Shown here: piece by piece, positions 37,186 to 46,198 of the stretch | Layout: every line of letters starts with the position of its first letter | Position numbering within the stretch: position 1 is the first letter of the stretch | Source: CAXSBR01 sp964252015 | GTDB taxonomy: Bacteria; Actinomycetota; Actinomycetes; Mycobacteriales; Jatrophihabitantaceae | NCBI GenBank assembly: GCA_964252015.1 | Contig: CAXULW010000016.1 | Coordinates: forward strand, 11,402-75,401 | Reading direction: 5' to 3' | DNA: 64,000 nucleotides | The notes under the pieces: model-generated | Databases searched by the model: none | What the model saw: only the letters and a program-made list of their open reading frames with translations | What the model was told of the DNA's origin: nothing | Translations under genes and position numbers: made by a program

Positions 37186-39024
37186 GTGCGCTCTCGTCTG
37201 CTGCCCGTTGCCGTCGCCGTCACCACCGTCACCGCCGCCTTCCTCACCCCCGCGGCCGCGGCGTCCCGACATCGGGCCACGGCGGCGGCCGCGCCCGGCA
37301 AGCAGGCGGTGGCCGTGGGCACGGGCGGGGCGGTCGCCTCGACCGACCTGTACGCCAGCCGGGCCGGCATCGCGGTCTTGAAGAACGGCGGCAACGCCAT
37401 CGACGCAGCGGTGGCCGTGGCCAGCACCCTGGGGGTCACCCAGCCCTTCGTGGCCGGGCCCGGCGGCGGCGGCTACATGGTGATCTACCTGGCCAAGACG
37501 CACCAGGTCGTCACCATCGACGGCCGCGAGATGTGCCCCGCCGGCTGCACGCCGCAGTTCTTCCTGGACCCCGAGACCGGCAAGCCGCTGGCGTTCGAGG
37601 ACGCCCGGCGGTCCGGCCTGTCGATGGGCGTGCCGGGTCAGGTGGCGACGTGGACGACCGCGGTGCAGAAATACGGCCGGAGCACCTTCGCGGCCGACCT
37701 GCAGCCCGCGGTCAAGGTCGCGAAGACCGGCTTCACCATCAGCCCGGACTTCGTCCAGCAGGAGGAGCAGGCCCTGCCTGACCTGCAGACATTCACCGCG
37801 AGCCGCAAGCTGTTCCTGACCAAGTCCGGACAACCGCTGCCGGTCGGGTCCACGCTGCGCAACCCCGACCTGGCCCGGACCTACACGTTGCTGGCCAAGT
37901 ACGGCGGGTCCTACCTGTACAACGGCGCGCTCGGCGCCGACATCGCCAAGGCGGTGCAGAAGCCGCCGGTGGCCAAGGGGAACACGTTCTACGTCCGGCC
38001 CGGGATCATGACGCGCCAGGACCTGGCCAACTACACGGCCAAGGTGCGGGCGCCCACGCATGTGAGCTACCGCGGCCTCGACGTGTACGGGATGGCGCCA
38101 TCCTCGAGCGGCGGTACCACCGTGGGTGAAGCGTTGAACATCCTGTCCGGGTGGAACCTGGGTGGCGAGTCCCGCGCCCAGGCCACGTTCCACTACCTGG
38201 AGTCGTCGCGGCTGGCTTTCGCCGACCGCAACGCCTACATCGGCGACTCGGACTACGTCCCGGTTCCGGAGCAGGGCCTGCTGGACCCGGCCTACGCGGC
38301 CACCCGCCGCTGCCTGGTGGGTGACACGGCCCTGACCTCGCCGGTGACCCCAGGCGTGCCGTACGCCCCGTACGCGCCCTGCACCACGGCCAAAACGGCG
38401 GCCAACCCGACCCACGAAGGCCAGCAGACCAACCACCTGGTGACCGCCGACAAGTGGGGCAACGTCGTCAGCTACACCAACACGATCGAGCAGGTCGCCG
38501 GCAGCGGGATGACCGTCCCCGGGCGCGGTTTCCTGATGAACAACGAGATGACCGACTTCGACTTCGCCCCGGCCACGCCGACGACCTACGACCCGAACCT
38601 GCCGGCGCCCGGCAAGCGCCCGCGGTCTTCCATGTCGCCGACGATCGTGCTCAAGAACGGCAAGCCCGACTTCGCGGTCGGCTCACCCGGCGGCTCGACG
38701 ATCATCACCACGGTGCTGCAGATCCTGGTCAACCATGTCGACCTGGGGATGACGTTGCCGCAGGCCATCGCCGCGCCGCGGGCCAGCCAGCGCAACGCCG
38801 CCCTCACCGACGCCGAGCCCGCGTTCTACAACAGCGCGCTCCGCCAGACGCTGCAGTCGAAATACGGGGAAGCGTTCGACGAGGTCACCGGGCCGGTGCT
38901 GCCGATCGACCAATGGATCGGCAACGCCACCGGGATTCAGCTCCTACCCGATGGTCGCTTCCAGGCCGCGGCCGAACCCGTCCGCCTCGGCGGCGGCAGC
39001 GCCCTGGTCGTCAACCCGAGTTAG
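37186..39024 (+). CDS. ggt: Secreted gamma-glutamyltransferase
   Basis: 612 residues from GTG 37186, with GGAGG 5 bases upstream. A signal peptide is clear (RSRLLPVAVAVTTVTAAFL then TPAAAAS). Motifs: VASTDLYASRAGIAVLKNGG, GPGGGGYMVIY, the autoprocessing Thr415 in QTNHLVTAD, and SSMSPTIV plus GSPGGSTIITT. The second Thr of the usual TTH is Asn here. GGT cleaves glutathione, mycothiol-type or other gamma-glutamyl compounds outside the cell after splitting itself into two subunits. A 19-bp dyad follows the stop. Confidence 0.92.
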   Translation: MRSRLLPVAVAVTTVTAAFLTPAAAASRHRATAAAAPGKQAVAVGTGGAVASTDLYASRAGIAVLKNGGNAIDAAVAVASTLGVTQPFVAGPGGGGYMVIYLAKTHQVVTIDGREMCPAGCTPQFFLDPETGKPLAFEDARRSGLSMGVPGQVATWTTAVQKYGRSTFAADLQPAVKVAKTGFTISPDFVQQEEQALPDLQTFTASRKLFLTKSGQPLPVGSTLRNPDLARTYTLLAKYGGSYLYNGALGADIAKAVQKPPVAKGNTFYVRPGIMTRQDLANYTAKVRAPTHVSYRGLDVYGMAPSSSGGTTVGEALNILSGWNLGGESRAQATFHYLESSRLAFADRNAYIGDSDYVPVPEQGLLDPAYAATRRCLVGDTALTSPVTPGVPYAPYAPCTTAKTAANPTHEGQQTNHLVTADKWGNVVSYTNTIEQVAGSGMTVPGRGFLMNNEMTDFDFAPATPTTYDPNLPAPGKRPRSSMSPTIVLKNGKPDFAVGSPGGSTIITTVLQILVNHVDLGMTLPQAIAAPRASQRNAALTDAEPAFYNSALRQTLQSKYGEAFDEVTGPVLPIDQWIGNATGIQLLPDGRFQAAAEPVRLGGGSALVVNPS

Positions 39025-39031
39025 AGCGGGC

Positions 39032-39083
39032 GACGCTTTTGGTCACCCACCACGCCATGTGAGTGTGGGTGACCAAAAGCGTC
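39032..39083. terminator. Bidirectional stem-loop between ggt and guaB1
   Basis: GACGCTTTTGGTCACCCAC (39032-39050) is repeated perfectly in inverse orientation at 39065-39083, giving a 19-bp stem with a 14-base loop. The stem begins 7 bases after the ggt stop and ends 5 bases before the guaB1 stop, so it can terminate both convergent transcripts. There is no T-tract, as is common in GC-rich actinomycetes. Confidence 0.75.
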
Positions 39084-39088
39084 ATTCC

Positions 39089-40540
39089 TCACGACCAGCC
39101 GGTGGGTAGTGGGCGGCCCTCGTGGAAGCCGGCTGCGGACTGGACGCCCAGGACGGCGCGGTCGGTGAACTCGGCCAGGTTGCGGGCGCCGGCGTAGGTG
39201 CAGGCGGAGCGGACGCCGGCGGTGATCTCGTCGATCAGATCCTCGACGCCGGGACGGGCCGGGTCCACGCGCATCCGGCTCGAGGAGATGCCCTCCTCGT
39301 ACAGGCCTTTGCGGGCCCGGTCGAAGGCGCTGTCCGTGCTCGTGCGGTTGGCCACGGCCCGGGCCGACGCCATGCCGAAGCTCTCCTTGTACGCGCGGCC
39401 CTCGGCGTCGAACTGCAGGTCGCCCGGCGACTCGTGGGTACCGGCGAACCACGACCCGACCATCACCGCGGACGCGCCCGCGGCCAGGGCCAGGGCCACG
39501 TCGCGCGGATGGCGGACGCCGCCGTCGGCCCACACGTGCGCCCCGAGGGTGCGGGCCTCGTCGGCACACTCGAGCACGGCCGAGAACTGCGGACGTCCCA
39601 CGCCGGTCGTCATCCGGGTGGTGCACATGGCGCCGGGACCGACGCCGACCTTGATCACGTTCGCGCCCGCCTCGACCAGGTCCCGAACTCCCGCGGCCGA
39701 GACGACATTGCCGGCTACGACGGGCACCTGCGGATCCAGCCGGCGCACGGTCCGCAGCGCGTCGATCATCCGTTCCTGGTGGCCGTGGGCGGTATCGATG
39801 ACGAGGGTGTCGACGCCGGCATCCAGCAGCGCGGCCGCGCGCGCGGCGACATCGCCGTTGACGCCGATGGCGGCGGCGATCCGCAGCCGACCGTCCGCGT
39901 CCACCGCCGGCGGGTAGACCGTCGAGCGGAGCGCGCCGGTTCGGGTGATGAGCCCAACCAACTGGCCGTCGGCGTCGACCACCGGGGCCAGCCGCCGCCG
40001 GGCCGAATCGAGGCGGTCGAACGCCTCGCGGGCGGTCACCGTGTCGGGCAGGGTGACCAGGTCAGTGGACATCACCTGCGCCAGTTGGGCGAAACGATCG
40101 ACGCCGGCGCAGTCGGCGTCGGTGACGACGCCCACCGGCTGGCCCTTCTCGACCACGACCAGGGCGTTGTGGGCGCGCTTGGGCAGCAATGCGATCGCCG
40201 CGCCCACGGTCTCGTGCGGATCGAGAGTCACCGGGGTCTCGAACAGCGGGTGACGCGACTTGACCCAGGCGATGACCTCGCTGACCACGTCCACCGGGAT
40301 GTCCTGGGGCAACACGGTCAACCCACCGCGCCGGGCTACGGTTTCGCTCATCCGGCGACCGGTCACCGCGGTCATGTTGGCCACCACGATGGGGATGGTC
40401 GCCCCGGTGCCGTCGGAGGTGCTCAGATCGACGTCGTAACGCGAGGCCACCGCCGATCGCTGCGGCACCATGAACACGTCGTCGTAGGTCAGGTCGTACG
40501 GCGGGCGCACGTCGGAGAGGAATCGCACGCCGTTCATCAT
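39089..40540 (-). CDS. guaB1: GuaB1-family IMP dehydrogenase-like protein / GMP reductase
   Basis: 483 residues from ATG 40540. It begins VRFLSDVRPPYDLTYDDVFMVPQRSAV, the GuaB1 hallmark. Two CBS-type segments follow (residues ~95-215), then the IMPDH barrel with the catalytic loop GPGAMCTTRMTTGVG (Cys306) and ESFGMAS. In Mycobacterium smegmatis this group acts as a GMP reductase in purine salvage and not as IMP dehydrogenase. The open frame extends to 40666, but that part is Pro/Ser/Arg-rich and overlaps the divergent gene. Confidence 0.88.
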   Translation of the reverse strand: MMNGVRFLSDVRPPYDLTYDDVFMVPQRSAVASRYDVDLSTSDGTGATIPIVVANMTAVTGRRMSETVARRGGLTVLPQDIPVDVVSEVIAWVKSRHPLFETPVTLDPHETVGAAIALLPKRAHNALVVVEKGQPVGVVTDADCAGVDRFAQLAQVMSTDLVTLPDTVTAREAFDRLDSARRRLAPVVDADGQLVGLITRTGALRSTVYPPAVDADGRLRIAAAIGVNGDVAARAAALLDAGVDTLVIDTAHGHQERMIDALRTVRRLDPQVPVVAGNVVSAAGVRDLVEAGANVIKVGVGPGAMCTTRMTTGVGRPQFSAVLECADEARTLGAHVWADGGVRHPRDVALALAAGASAVMVGSWFAGTHESPGDLQFDAEGRAYKESFGMASARAVANRTSTDSAFDRARKGLYEEGISSSRMRVDPARPGVEDLIDEITAGVRSACTYAGARNLAEFTDRAVLGVQSAAGFHEGRPLPTGWS

Positions 40541-40598
40541 CCCAGGTCGCCGGCCCGATCCCCGTCGCGGCGCGGCGGTGGGTCCTAGGGTCCTTGGG

Positions 40599-41117
40599 GT
40601 GGACGGTCTGGACGGTCTGGACGGCAGCGACGGCACCGGCGCCGGCGGGGTGGCGGTGGTGGACATCGACGGCGTGGTGGCCGACGTCCGGCACCGCCTG
40701 CACCACCTGCGGGCCCGGCCGGCCCGCTGGGACCGATTCTTCGCGGCCGCGGCTGATGACCCATTGCTGGCCGTCGGCGCCGACGTCGCCTGCGAGCTCG
40801 CCGCGGCCCATCCCGTGGTGTGGCTGTCCGGACGGCCGGAGGAGCTGCGCGGCGTGACCGAGCGATGGTTGGCAGTACACCACCTCCCCCCGGGCCGGCT
40901 GCTGCTGCGCCATACCGGTGACTACCGACCCGCCGCACAGCTCAAGCTCGAGGTGGTTCGCAGGCTGGCCGCCACCGATGGGATCGCGGCCGTCCTCGAC
41001 GACGATCCTGCGGTGGTTAGGGCCCTGCGGGCGGCGGGCTTTCCGGTCGTTCTCGCCGACTGGGTGACCCACGAACGGACCCTGGCCCAGGCTCAGGAAC
41101 GGGACGGAAGAACCTGA
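40599..41117 (+). CDS. HAD-superfamily phosphatase-like protein
   Basis: 172 residues from GTG 40599. HAD motifs: VAVVDIDGVVADVRHRL (nucleophile and +2 Asp), VVWLSGRPEEL (motif II), KLEVVRRLA (Lys) and AAVLDDDPAVVRAL (motif IV acidic pair). It resembles the phosphatase domain of bacterial polynucleotide kinase-type proteins. TAGGGT 8-13 bases before the GTG suggests a leaderless transcript. A 9-bp repeat (GACGGTCTG) gives the N-terminal DGLDGLDGS. Confidence 0.75.
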   Translation: MDGLDGLDGSDGTGAGGVAVVDIDGVVADVRHRLHHLRARPARWDRFFAAAADDPLLAVGADVACELAAAHPVVWLSGRPEELRGVTERWLAVHHLPPGRLLLRHTGDYRPAAQLKLEVVRRLAATDGIAAVLDDDPAVVRALRAAGFPVVLADWVTHERTLAQAQERDGRT

Positions 41118-41288
41118 GTACCACCGTTTTTGATCAATAACGACACGGTCACGGTGCACATCGCCCCCCGGAAGCGGTTGCGTATGAGCGGTTCACGACG
41201 GACACTTAACCGGACGTATCGCCACACCTCGGCCCGGCTCCTCCCTCCTGGCGGAGGAGTCCAGACCGCATACAAGGAGAAGACCGCA

Positions 41289-41495
41289 ATGTGCACGCAC
41301 CAGCCGCAATGTCCCGACGCGCAGGCCATGGATCGCGACGCGGCGCTCGTCTTGGCCCCGCACCCGGAGCAAGGCTGGAGCCTGCTGTGCAACGGCATCG
41401 TCCTGTTCGAGGACACCGGCGAACTCCTACCCGACGGCCACGCCGTCGATCCTCGCCGGGCTGAGCTGACCCTCGCCGCGGCCCACCGCCGCTGA
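41289..41495 (+). CDS. DUF5999-type small protein
   Basis: 68 residues. It matches the actinobacterial family that begins MCTHQPQCPDAQAMDRDAA and continues HPEQGWSLLCNGIVLFEDTG, then ELLPDG. Three cysteines with HQPxC spacing suggest metal binding, which is an inference. AAGGAG 9 bases before ATG 41289 decides the start; upstream in-frame sequence is not conserved. A 7-bp stem (41238-41244 with 41253-41259) precedes it. Function unknown. Confidence 0.82.
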   Translation: MCTHQPQCPDAQAMDRDAALVLAPHPEQGWSLLCNGIVLFEDTGELLPDGHAVDPRRAELTLAAAHRR

Positions 41496-41651
41496 CCTCA
41501 CACTCACACTGCCGCTCCATCAACGGTCGACGCGGGAGGCTAGCGCCCCGCACAGCCACGCTGATGGGGCATGACCCCGGGCGGTCCCGACGATTGCGCT
41601 CCGGCGACTAGCGTGACGGTGACCCTCGTCGACCGTTCCCGGAGGAACTTG

Positions 41652-42002
41652 ATGGATCACGATCTCGCCCGCACCAGATTGACCACGGAACGGGCCGACG
41701 TGGCGCGGCTATTGGCCGAATCCCAGGAGGCCAGCGCGGCCGACCAGGAGGGCGAGCAGGGGCCGGGCGACTCAGCCGATCCGGCTCAGCCGTTGACCGC
41801 CGAGGGCGTCGAAGGCGCGATCGAGGTGACGTTGACCGATCGCTTGGCCGCCATCGACCGCGCGCTTGCCCGCCTGGACGACGGCAGCTACGGCGTGTCC
41901 ATCCGCAACGGCGACCCGATCCCCGACGAGCGCCTGGACGCCGATCCGGCCGCGGAACTTACGGTGGACGAAGCCCGCACTGATGAGGACGCGGCGCGCT
42001 AG
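41652..42002 (+). CDS. DksA/TraR-like protein lacking zinc cysteines
   Basis: 116 residues, GGAGG 7 bases before ATG 41652. N-terminal coiled coil (ARTRLTTERADVARLLAESQ to LAAIDRALARLDDGSYG), then the place of the zinc finger reads YGVSIRNGDPIPDERLDADP, where family members have C-x2-C and PIPxxRLEARPxA. All four cysteines are absent. TraR/DksA proteins enter the RNA polymerase secondary channel; cysteine-poor variants exist, but zinc binding is excluded here. It follows DUF5999 by 156 bp. Confidence 0.8.
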   Translation: MDHDLARTRLTTERADVARLLAESQEASAADQEGEQGPGDSADPAQPLTAEGVEGAIEVTLTDRLAAIDRALARLDDGSYGVSIRNGDPIPDERLDADPAAELTVDEARTDEDAAR

Positions 42003-42072
42003 CTTCGCTGTAGGAGACTCGCTCCGACCGACCGAGCGCCGTCGCTCCGCTCGCGCGGGTTTGTACTCGGGC

Positions 42073-42414
42073 CTAACTCCCCGGCGGGGTCAGGTGGGTC
42101 TGGGCCCAGCACCGCAGTTGATCGAGGGCGGGCAGGAGCGCTCGGCCGGCGTCGGTCAAGGCGTACGTCACCGACACCGGTGGGCCGGGATCCACGGAAC
42201 GGCTCACGATCGAGGCCTGCGCCAGCCCGGTCAGCCGCTCGGACAGCACGGAGTCGCTGATGCCGCTGACCCCGCGTGCGAGCCGCGAGAACGTGGCCGG
42301 GCCGGACGACAGTGAGGCCAGGATGATGCCGTTCCAGCGCTTGCCGAGGATCTCGAACACCTGGGTGAGCCCGGCGTCGCACATCACAATGTCGTGCGTG
42401 TCGGATTGGCTCAC
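42073..42414 (-). CDS. HxlR-family regulator with a conserved N-terminal cysteine (YodB-like)
   Basis: 113 residues. HxlR winged helix: FEILGKRWNGIILASLSSGP, ARGVSGISDSVLSERLTGLA, SVTYALTDAGRALLPAL. Cys12 lies just before the first helix, the position of the redox-active cysteine in Bacillus YodB and CatR. It is divergent from an azoreductase-like gene, exactly the YodB/AzoR1 pairing, and a 7-bp-arm dyad lies between. It probably senses quinones or diamide-like oxidants. Confidence 0.85.
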   Translation of the reverse strand: MSQSDTHDIVMCDAGLTQVFEILGKRWNGIILASLSSGPATFSRLARGVSGISDSVLSERLTGLAQASIVSRSVDPGPPVSVTYALTDAGRALLPALDQLRCWAQTHLTPPGS

Positions 42415-42445
42415 GGGCCCAGGGTACCCCTGCTACTGTTGTCAA

Positions 42446-42470
42446 GGTTACTTCGAAATTCCTAGTAACC
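42446..42470. promoter_or_regulatory. HxlR operator between regulator and azoreductase
   Basis: GGTTACT (42446-42452) and AGTAACC (42464-42470) are perfect inverted repeats 11 bp apart, ending 26 bases before the azoreductase ATG and 31 bases from the regulator ATG. Core TACT...AGTA matches the type of site used by YodB-like HxlR proteins. Confidence 0.65.
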
Positions 42471-42496
42471 ATTGATGCAGTAGTCGGGAGAATACG

Positions 42497-43132
42497 ATGA
42501 CGTTGTTCCGTTTGGACGCCAGCTTCCGGGTCGAAGGATCGCACAGCCGCGCGGTCGGCGACCTGGTCGAGCAGGCCTGGCTGGAGAACAACCCGGGCGA
42601 GACGATCACCCGGCGCCACCTGGGCACCGATCCGATCCCGTCGACGGCCTGGGCCGCCGCGGTCACGGCCGCCTACGTGCCGGCGGACGAGCGCAGCCCG
42701 GAGCAGCGCGCTGCTGTGGCGCTGGCCGCGACCCTCGTCGACGAGCTGGTCGAGGCCGACGCGTTGCTGTTCGCCGTGCCGCTCTACAACTTCGGCGTGT
42801 CGCAGCACTTCAAGACCTACGTCGACCTGGTGATCGCCGACCCGCGGATGGGGCCCGGGCAGACCACGCTGTCGGGCAAGGCGGCCGAGCTCGTCGTCGT
42901 CCGCGGCGGCAACTACCGCGCCGGCACCCCGCGTGACGGCTGGGACCACGCAACCCCATGGATGCGCCGCATCCTCGAAGACGTCTGGGGCCTGAACCTG
43001 ACCGTGGTGGAGACCGACTTCGCGCTGGTCGGCGTCAACCCGGCGCTCGACCAGTTCACGGAGTTGGCCGCGAACATGCGCGCCGAGTCCGACCAGCTCG
43101 CCCGCGACCACGGCGCCAAGCTCGGCCGCTGA
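42497..43132 (+). CDS. azoR: FMN-dependent NADH-azoreductase / quinone reductase
   Basis: 211 residues. Flavodoxin-like fold of the AzoR family: LFRLDASFRVEGSHSRAVGD (FMN phosphate loop), FAVPLYNFGVSQHFKTYVDL (isoalloxazine loop), RGGNYRAG and WMRRILEDVWGLN. It reduces quinones and azo compounds by two electrons, preventing semiquinone formation. Its regulator is the divergent HxlR protein. A strong stem-loop follows the stop. Confidence 0.88.
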   Translation: MTLFRLDASFRVEGSHSRAVGDLVEQAWLENNPGETITRRHLGTDPIPSTAWAAAVTAAYVPADERSPEQRAAVALAATLVDELVEADALLFAVPLYNFGVSQHFKTYVDLVIADPRMGPGQTTLSGKAAELVVVRGGNYRAGTPRDGWDHATPWMRRILEDVWGLNLTVVETDFALVGVNPALDQFTELAANMRAESDQLARDHGAKLGR

Positions 43133-43152
43133 ACCGCGCGACACCGCCAATC

Positions 43153-43196
43153 TGTGGTGGCAACCGACCCAGTTTGATGGGTCAGTTGCCACCACA
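43153..43196. terminator. Bidirectional stem-loop between azoR and gcvP
   Basis: TGTGGTGGCAACCGACCCA (43153-43171) pairs with the inverse copy at 43178-43196 with one mismatch and a 6-base loop (GTTTGA). It begins 20 bases after the azoR stop and ends 6 bases before the gcvP stop, so it can serve both convergent genes. Confidence 0.75.
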
Positions 43197-43202
43197 AACG
43201 GG

Positions 43203-46175
43203 TCAGGCGTAGGCCTCTACCGGGGGGCAGGCGCAGATGAGGTTGCGGTCGCCGAAGGCCTGGTCGATCCGACGCACCGGCGCCCAGTACTTGGTCGCCG
43301 GCACGACCGCGGCCGGGTAGACCGCCTCAGCCCGCGAGTAGCCGGCACTCCAGTCGCCCACCAGCGCCTCGGCCGTGTGGGGCGCGCCCCGCAGGGGGCT
43401 GTCCGCCGCCGACCATTCCCCCGCGGCCACCCGGTCGATCTCGCCCTTGATGGCGATCATGGCCGCAACGAAGCGGTCCAGTTCGCGCAGGTCCTCGCTC
43501 TCGGTCGGCTCGATCATCAGCGTGCCGGCGACCGGGAACGACATGGTCGGGGCGTGGAAGCCGTAGTCGATCAGGCGCTTGGCCACGTCGTCCACGGTGA
43601 CGCCGGTGGCCGCAGTGATGGGACGCAGATCGATGATGCATTCGTGCGCGACCAGACCGTGGCCGCCCGTGTACAGCACCGGGAAGTAGCCGTCCAGGCG
43701 CCGGGCGACGTAGTTGGCCGACAGGATCGCCGTCGCCGTCGCCCGGGTCAGACCGTCCGGACCCATCAGCCGGATGTAGGCCCAGGTGATGGGCAGGATG
43801 GACGCCGAGCCCCACGGCGCGCCCGTGATGGCGCCGCTTCCGGTGGATGGCCCGGCCAGCGGCTGGAGCGGATGGTTGGGCAGGTACGGGGCCAGGTGGG
43901 CGCGGACGCCGATCGGGCCGACGCCGGGGCCGCCGCCGCCGTGCGGGATGCAGAACGTCTTGTGCAGGTTCAGGTGCGAGACGTCCGCCCCGAAGCGGCC
44001 CGGACGGGCCAGCCCGACCATCGCGTTGAGGTTGGCGCCGTCGATGTAGACCTGGCCCCCTGCGTCGTGCACCGCCGCGCAGACCTGGCCGATGTGGTCC
44101 TCGAACACGCCGTGCGTGGACGGATAGGTCAGCATGATCGCGGCCAGGTCTTCGGCGTGCACCGCGATCTTGTCGTACAGGTCGGCCAGGTCGATCTCGC
44201 CCTGCTCGCCGCTGGTCTTGACCACGACGACCTTCATCCCGGCCATCACGGCGCTGGCCGCGTTCGTGCCGTGCGCTGACGCGGGGATGAGGCAGACGGT
44301 GCGGTGCTCGTCGCCGTTGGCCCGGTGGTACGCGCGCACGGCCAGCAGGCCCGCGTACTCCCCCTGGGCACCGGCGTTGGGCTGCAGCGACACCGCGTCG
44401 TACCCGGTGATCTCGGCCAGCCACGTCTGCAGATCGGTGAACAGCTGCTGGTAGCCGTCGAAGCTGCCGTCCGGGGCGAACGGGTGGATCCGGCTCAGCC
44501 CGGGCAGGGAGATCGGCTCCATCTCGGTGGTCGCGTTGAGCTTCATCGTGCACGACCCGAGAGGGATCATGCCCCGGTCGAGGGCGTAGTCCTTGTCCGC
44601 GAGCGAGCGCAGGTAGCGCAGCATCGACGTCTCGCTGTGGTGCGCGGAGAACACCGGGTGGGACAGGAACGACGACGTGCGGGCGAACGCGTCGACGGTC
44701 GAGGTGAGCGTGGCGTCCAGGCGGTCGACGTCGTCGGCGGCCAGCTCGACGCCGAACGCCCCCCACACGTTGACGAGATCGACGCGGTTGGTGACCTCGT
44801 CAATCGACACCCCTACGTGGGAGTCGTCGATCGGCCGCAGCGCGATGCCGGCGGCGCGAGCGGCCGCGATGACCCCGGCTGCGCCGCCCGGCACCGACAC
44901 GGTGAGCGTGTCGAAGAACGGCCGGTCGCCGACATCGAGCCCATGCTCACGCAGGCCCGCGGCCAGGATGCCGGCCATCCGGTGCACCCGGGCCGCGATC
45001 GTCCGTAGGCCGTCCGGGCCGTGGTACACCGCGTACATACTGGCCATCACCGCCAGCAGCACCTGCGCGGTGCAGATGTTGCTGGTCGCCTTCTCGCGGC
45101 GGATGTGCTGCTCTCGGGTCTGCAACGCCAGCCGGTAGGCGGGCTGGCCGACCGCGTCGACCGAGACGCCGACGAGGCGGCCGGGGAGCTGACGCTCCAG
45201 CCCGGATCGGGTGGACAGGTAGCCGGCGTGCGGGCCGCCGAAGCCGAGGGGAACGCCGAAACGCTGGCTGGTGCCCACGGCGATGTCGGCGCCGAGCTCG
45301 CCGGGCGGGGTCAGCAGCGTCAGCGCGAGCAGGTCGGCCGCGACGGTGAACAGGGCCCCGCGTTCGTGCGCCGCCTCGGCCAGCGGAGCGAGATCGCGAA
45401 TGACCCCCGATGCGCCCGGGTACTGGCCGAGCACGCCGAAGATCGGTGCGTCCGGCAACGGCTGGTCCAGGTCGTGCACGACGACCTCGAGCCCGAGCGG
45501 GACGGCGCGGGTGCGGACCACGTCGAGGGTCTGCGGCAGCACGTCCGCGTCGACCACGAAGACGTTGGCCCCCTTGCGGGCGGCCGCGCTGGCCCGGTGG
45601 GACAGGGTCATGGCCTCGGCCGCGGCGGTGGACTCGTCGAGCATGGAGGCGCCGGCCACGGGCAGCGCGGTCAGGTCCTCGACCATGGTCTGGAAGTTCA
45701 GCAGCGCCTCGAGTCGGCCCTGGCTGATCTCGGGCTGGTAGGGCGTGTAGGCGGTGTACCAGGACGGGTTCTCGAGCACGTTGCGACGGATCACCGGCGG
45801 GGTGATCGTGTCGTAGTAGCCCAAGCCGATCATCGAGGTGAGCACGGTGTTGCGCTCGGCCAGCGCGCGCAGCTCGGCCGCGACCTCGGTCTCGGTGGCC
45901 GCCGGCGGCAGGCTCAGCGCGAGCTGCGAGCGGATGGATTTGGGTACGGCCTCGTCGATCAGCGCGTCCAGGTTGGGATAGCCGAGCACGTCGAGCATCT
46001 TCTGCCGGTCGGCACCGTCCCCGACGCCGATGTGCCGCTCGGAGAACGGCCGCGCCGCGTCCAGCTCCCGCAGCGACGCCTTGCCGGCAGGGGTGACGGA
46101 CCCCGCGGGTGACGGCGCGCGGGCGGGCTCGATGAGTGCGGATTCCTGGGCGCTGGCGTGCTCGGTCGTGGTCAT
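43203..46175 (-). CDS. gcvP: Glycine dehydrogenase (decarboxylating), P protein
   Basis: 990 residues from ATG 46175. Single-chain P protein: FSERHIGVGDGADRQKMLDV, EISQGRLEALLNFQTMVEDL, and the PLP-lysine site SHLNLHKTFCIPHGGGGPGV. It decarboxylates glycine and passes the aminomethyl group to lipoylated GcvH. gcvH lies 3.5 kb upstream on the same strand; gcvT and lpd are not in the window. The long leader holds a glycine riboswitch, so the gene is expected to be induced by glycine. Confidence 0.95.
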   Translation of the reverse strand: MTTTEHASAQESALIEPARAPSPAGSVTPAGKASLRELDAARPFSERHIGVGDGADRQKMLDVLGYPNLDALIDEAVPKSIRSQLALSLPPAATETEVAAELRALAERNTVLTSMIGLGYYDTITPPVIRRNVLENPSWYTAYTPYQPEISQGRLEALLNFQTMVEDLTALPVAGASMLDESTAAAEAMTLSHRASAAARKGANVFVVDADVLPQTLDVVRTRAVPLGLEVVVHDLDQPLPDAPIFGVLGQYPGASGVIRDLAPLAEAAHERGALFTVAADLLALTLLTPPGELGADIAVGTSQRFGVPLGFGGPHAGYLSTRSGLERQLPGRLVGVSVDAVGQPAYRLALQTREQHIRREKATSNICTAQVLLAVMASMYAVYHGPDGLRTIAARVHRMAGILAAGLREHGLDVGDRPFFDTLTVSVPGGAAGVIAAARAAGIALRPIDDSHVGVSIDEVTNRVDLVNVWGAFGVELAADDVDRLDATLTSTVDAFARTSSFLSHPVFSAHHSETSMLRYLRSLADKDYALDRGMIPLGSCTMKLNATTEMEPISLPGLSRIHPFAPDGSFDGYQQLFTDLQTWLAEITGYDAVSLQPNAGAQGEYAGLLAVRAYHRANGDEHRTVCLIPASAHGTNAASAVMAGMKVVVVKTSGEQGEIDLADLYDKIAVHAEDLAAIMLTYPSTHGVFEDHIGQVCAAVHDAGGQVYIDGANLNAMVGLARPGRFGADVSHLNLHKTFCIPHGGGGPGVGPIGVRAHLAPYLPNHPLQPLAGPSTGSGAITGAPWGSASILPITWAYIRLMGPDGLTRATATAILSANYVARRLDGYFPVLYTGGHGLVAHECIIDLRPITAATGVTVDDVAKRLIDYGFHAPTMSFPVAGTLMIEPTESEDLRELDRFVAAMIAIKGEIDRVAAGEWSAADSPLRGAPHTAEALVGDWSAGYSRAEAVYPAAVVPATKYWAPVRRIDQAFGDRNLICACPPVEAYA

Positions 46176-46198
46176 GGGCCGGACTCCGATGCTTTGTT

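Noticed and set aside
36352..38436. 694-codon minus-strand frame spanning tetR and ggt
   Set aside because: It covers two real genes and an intergenic region and has no family signal.
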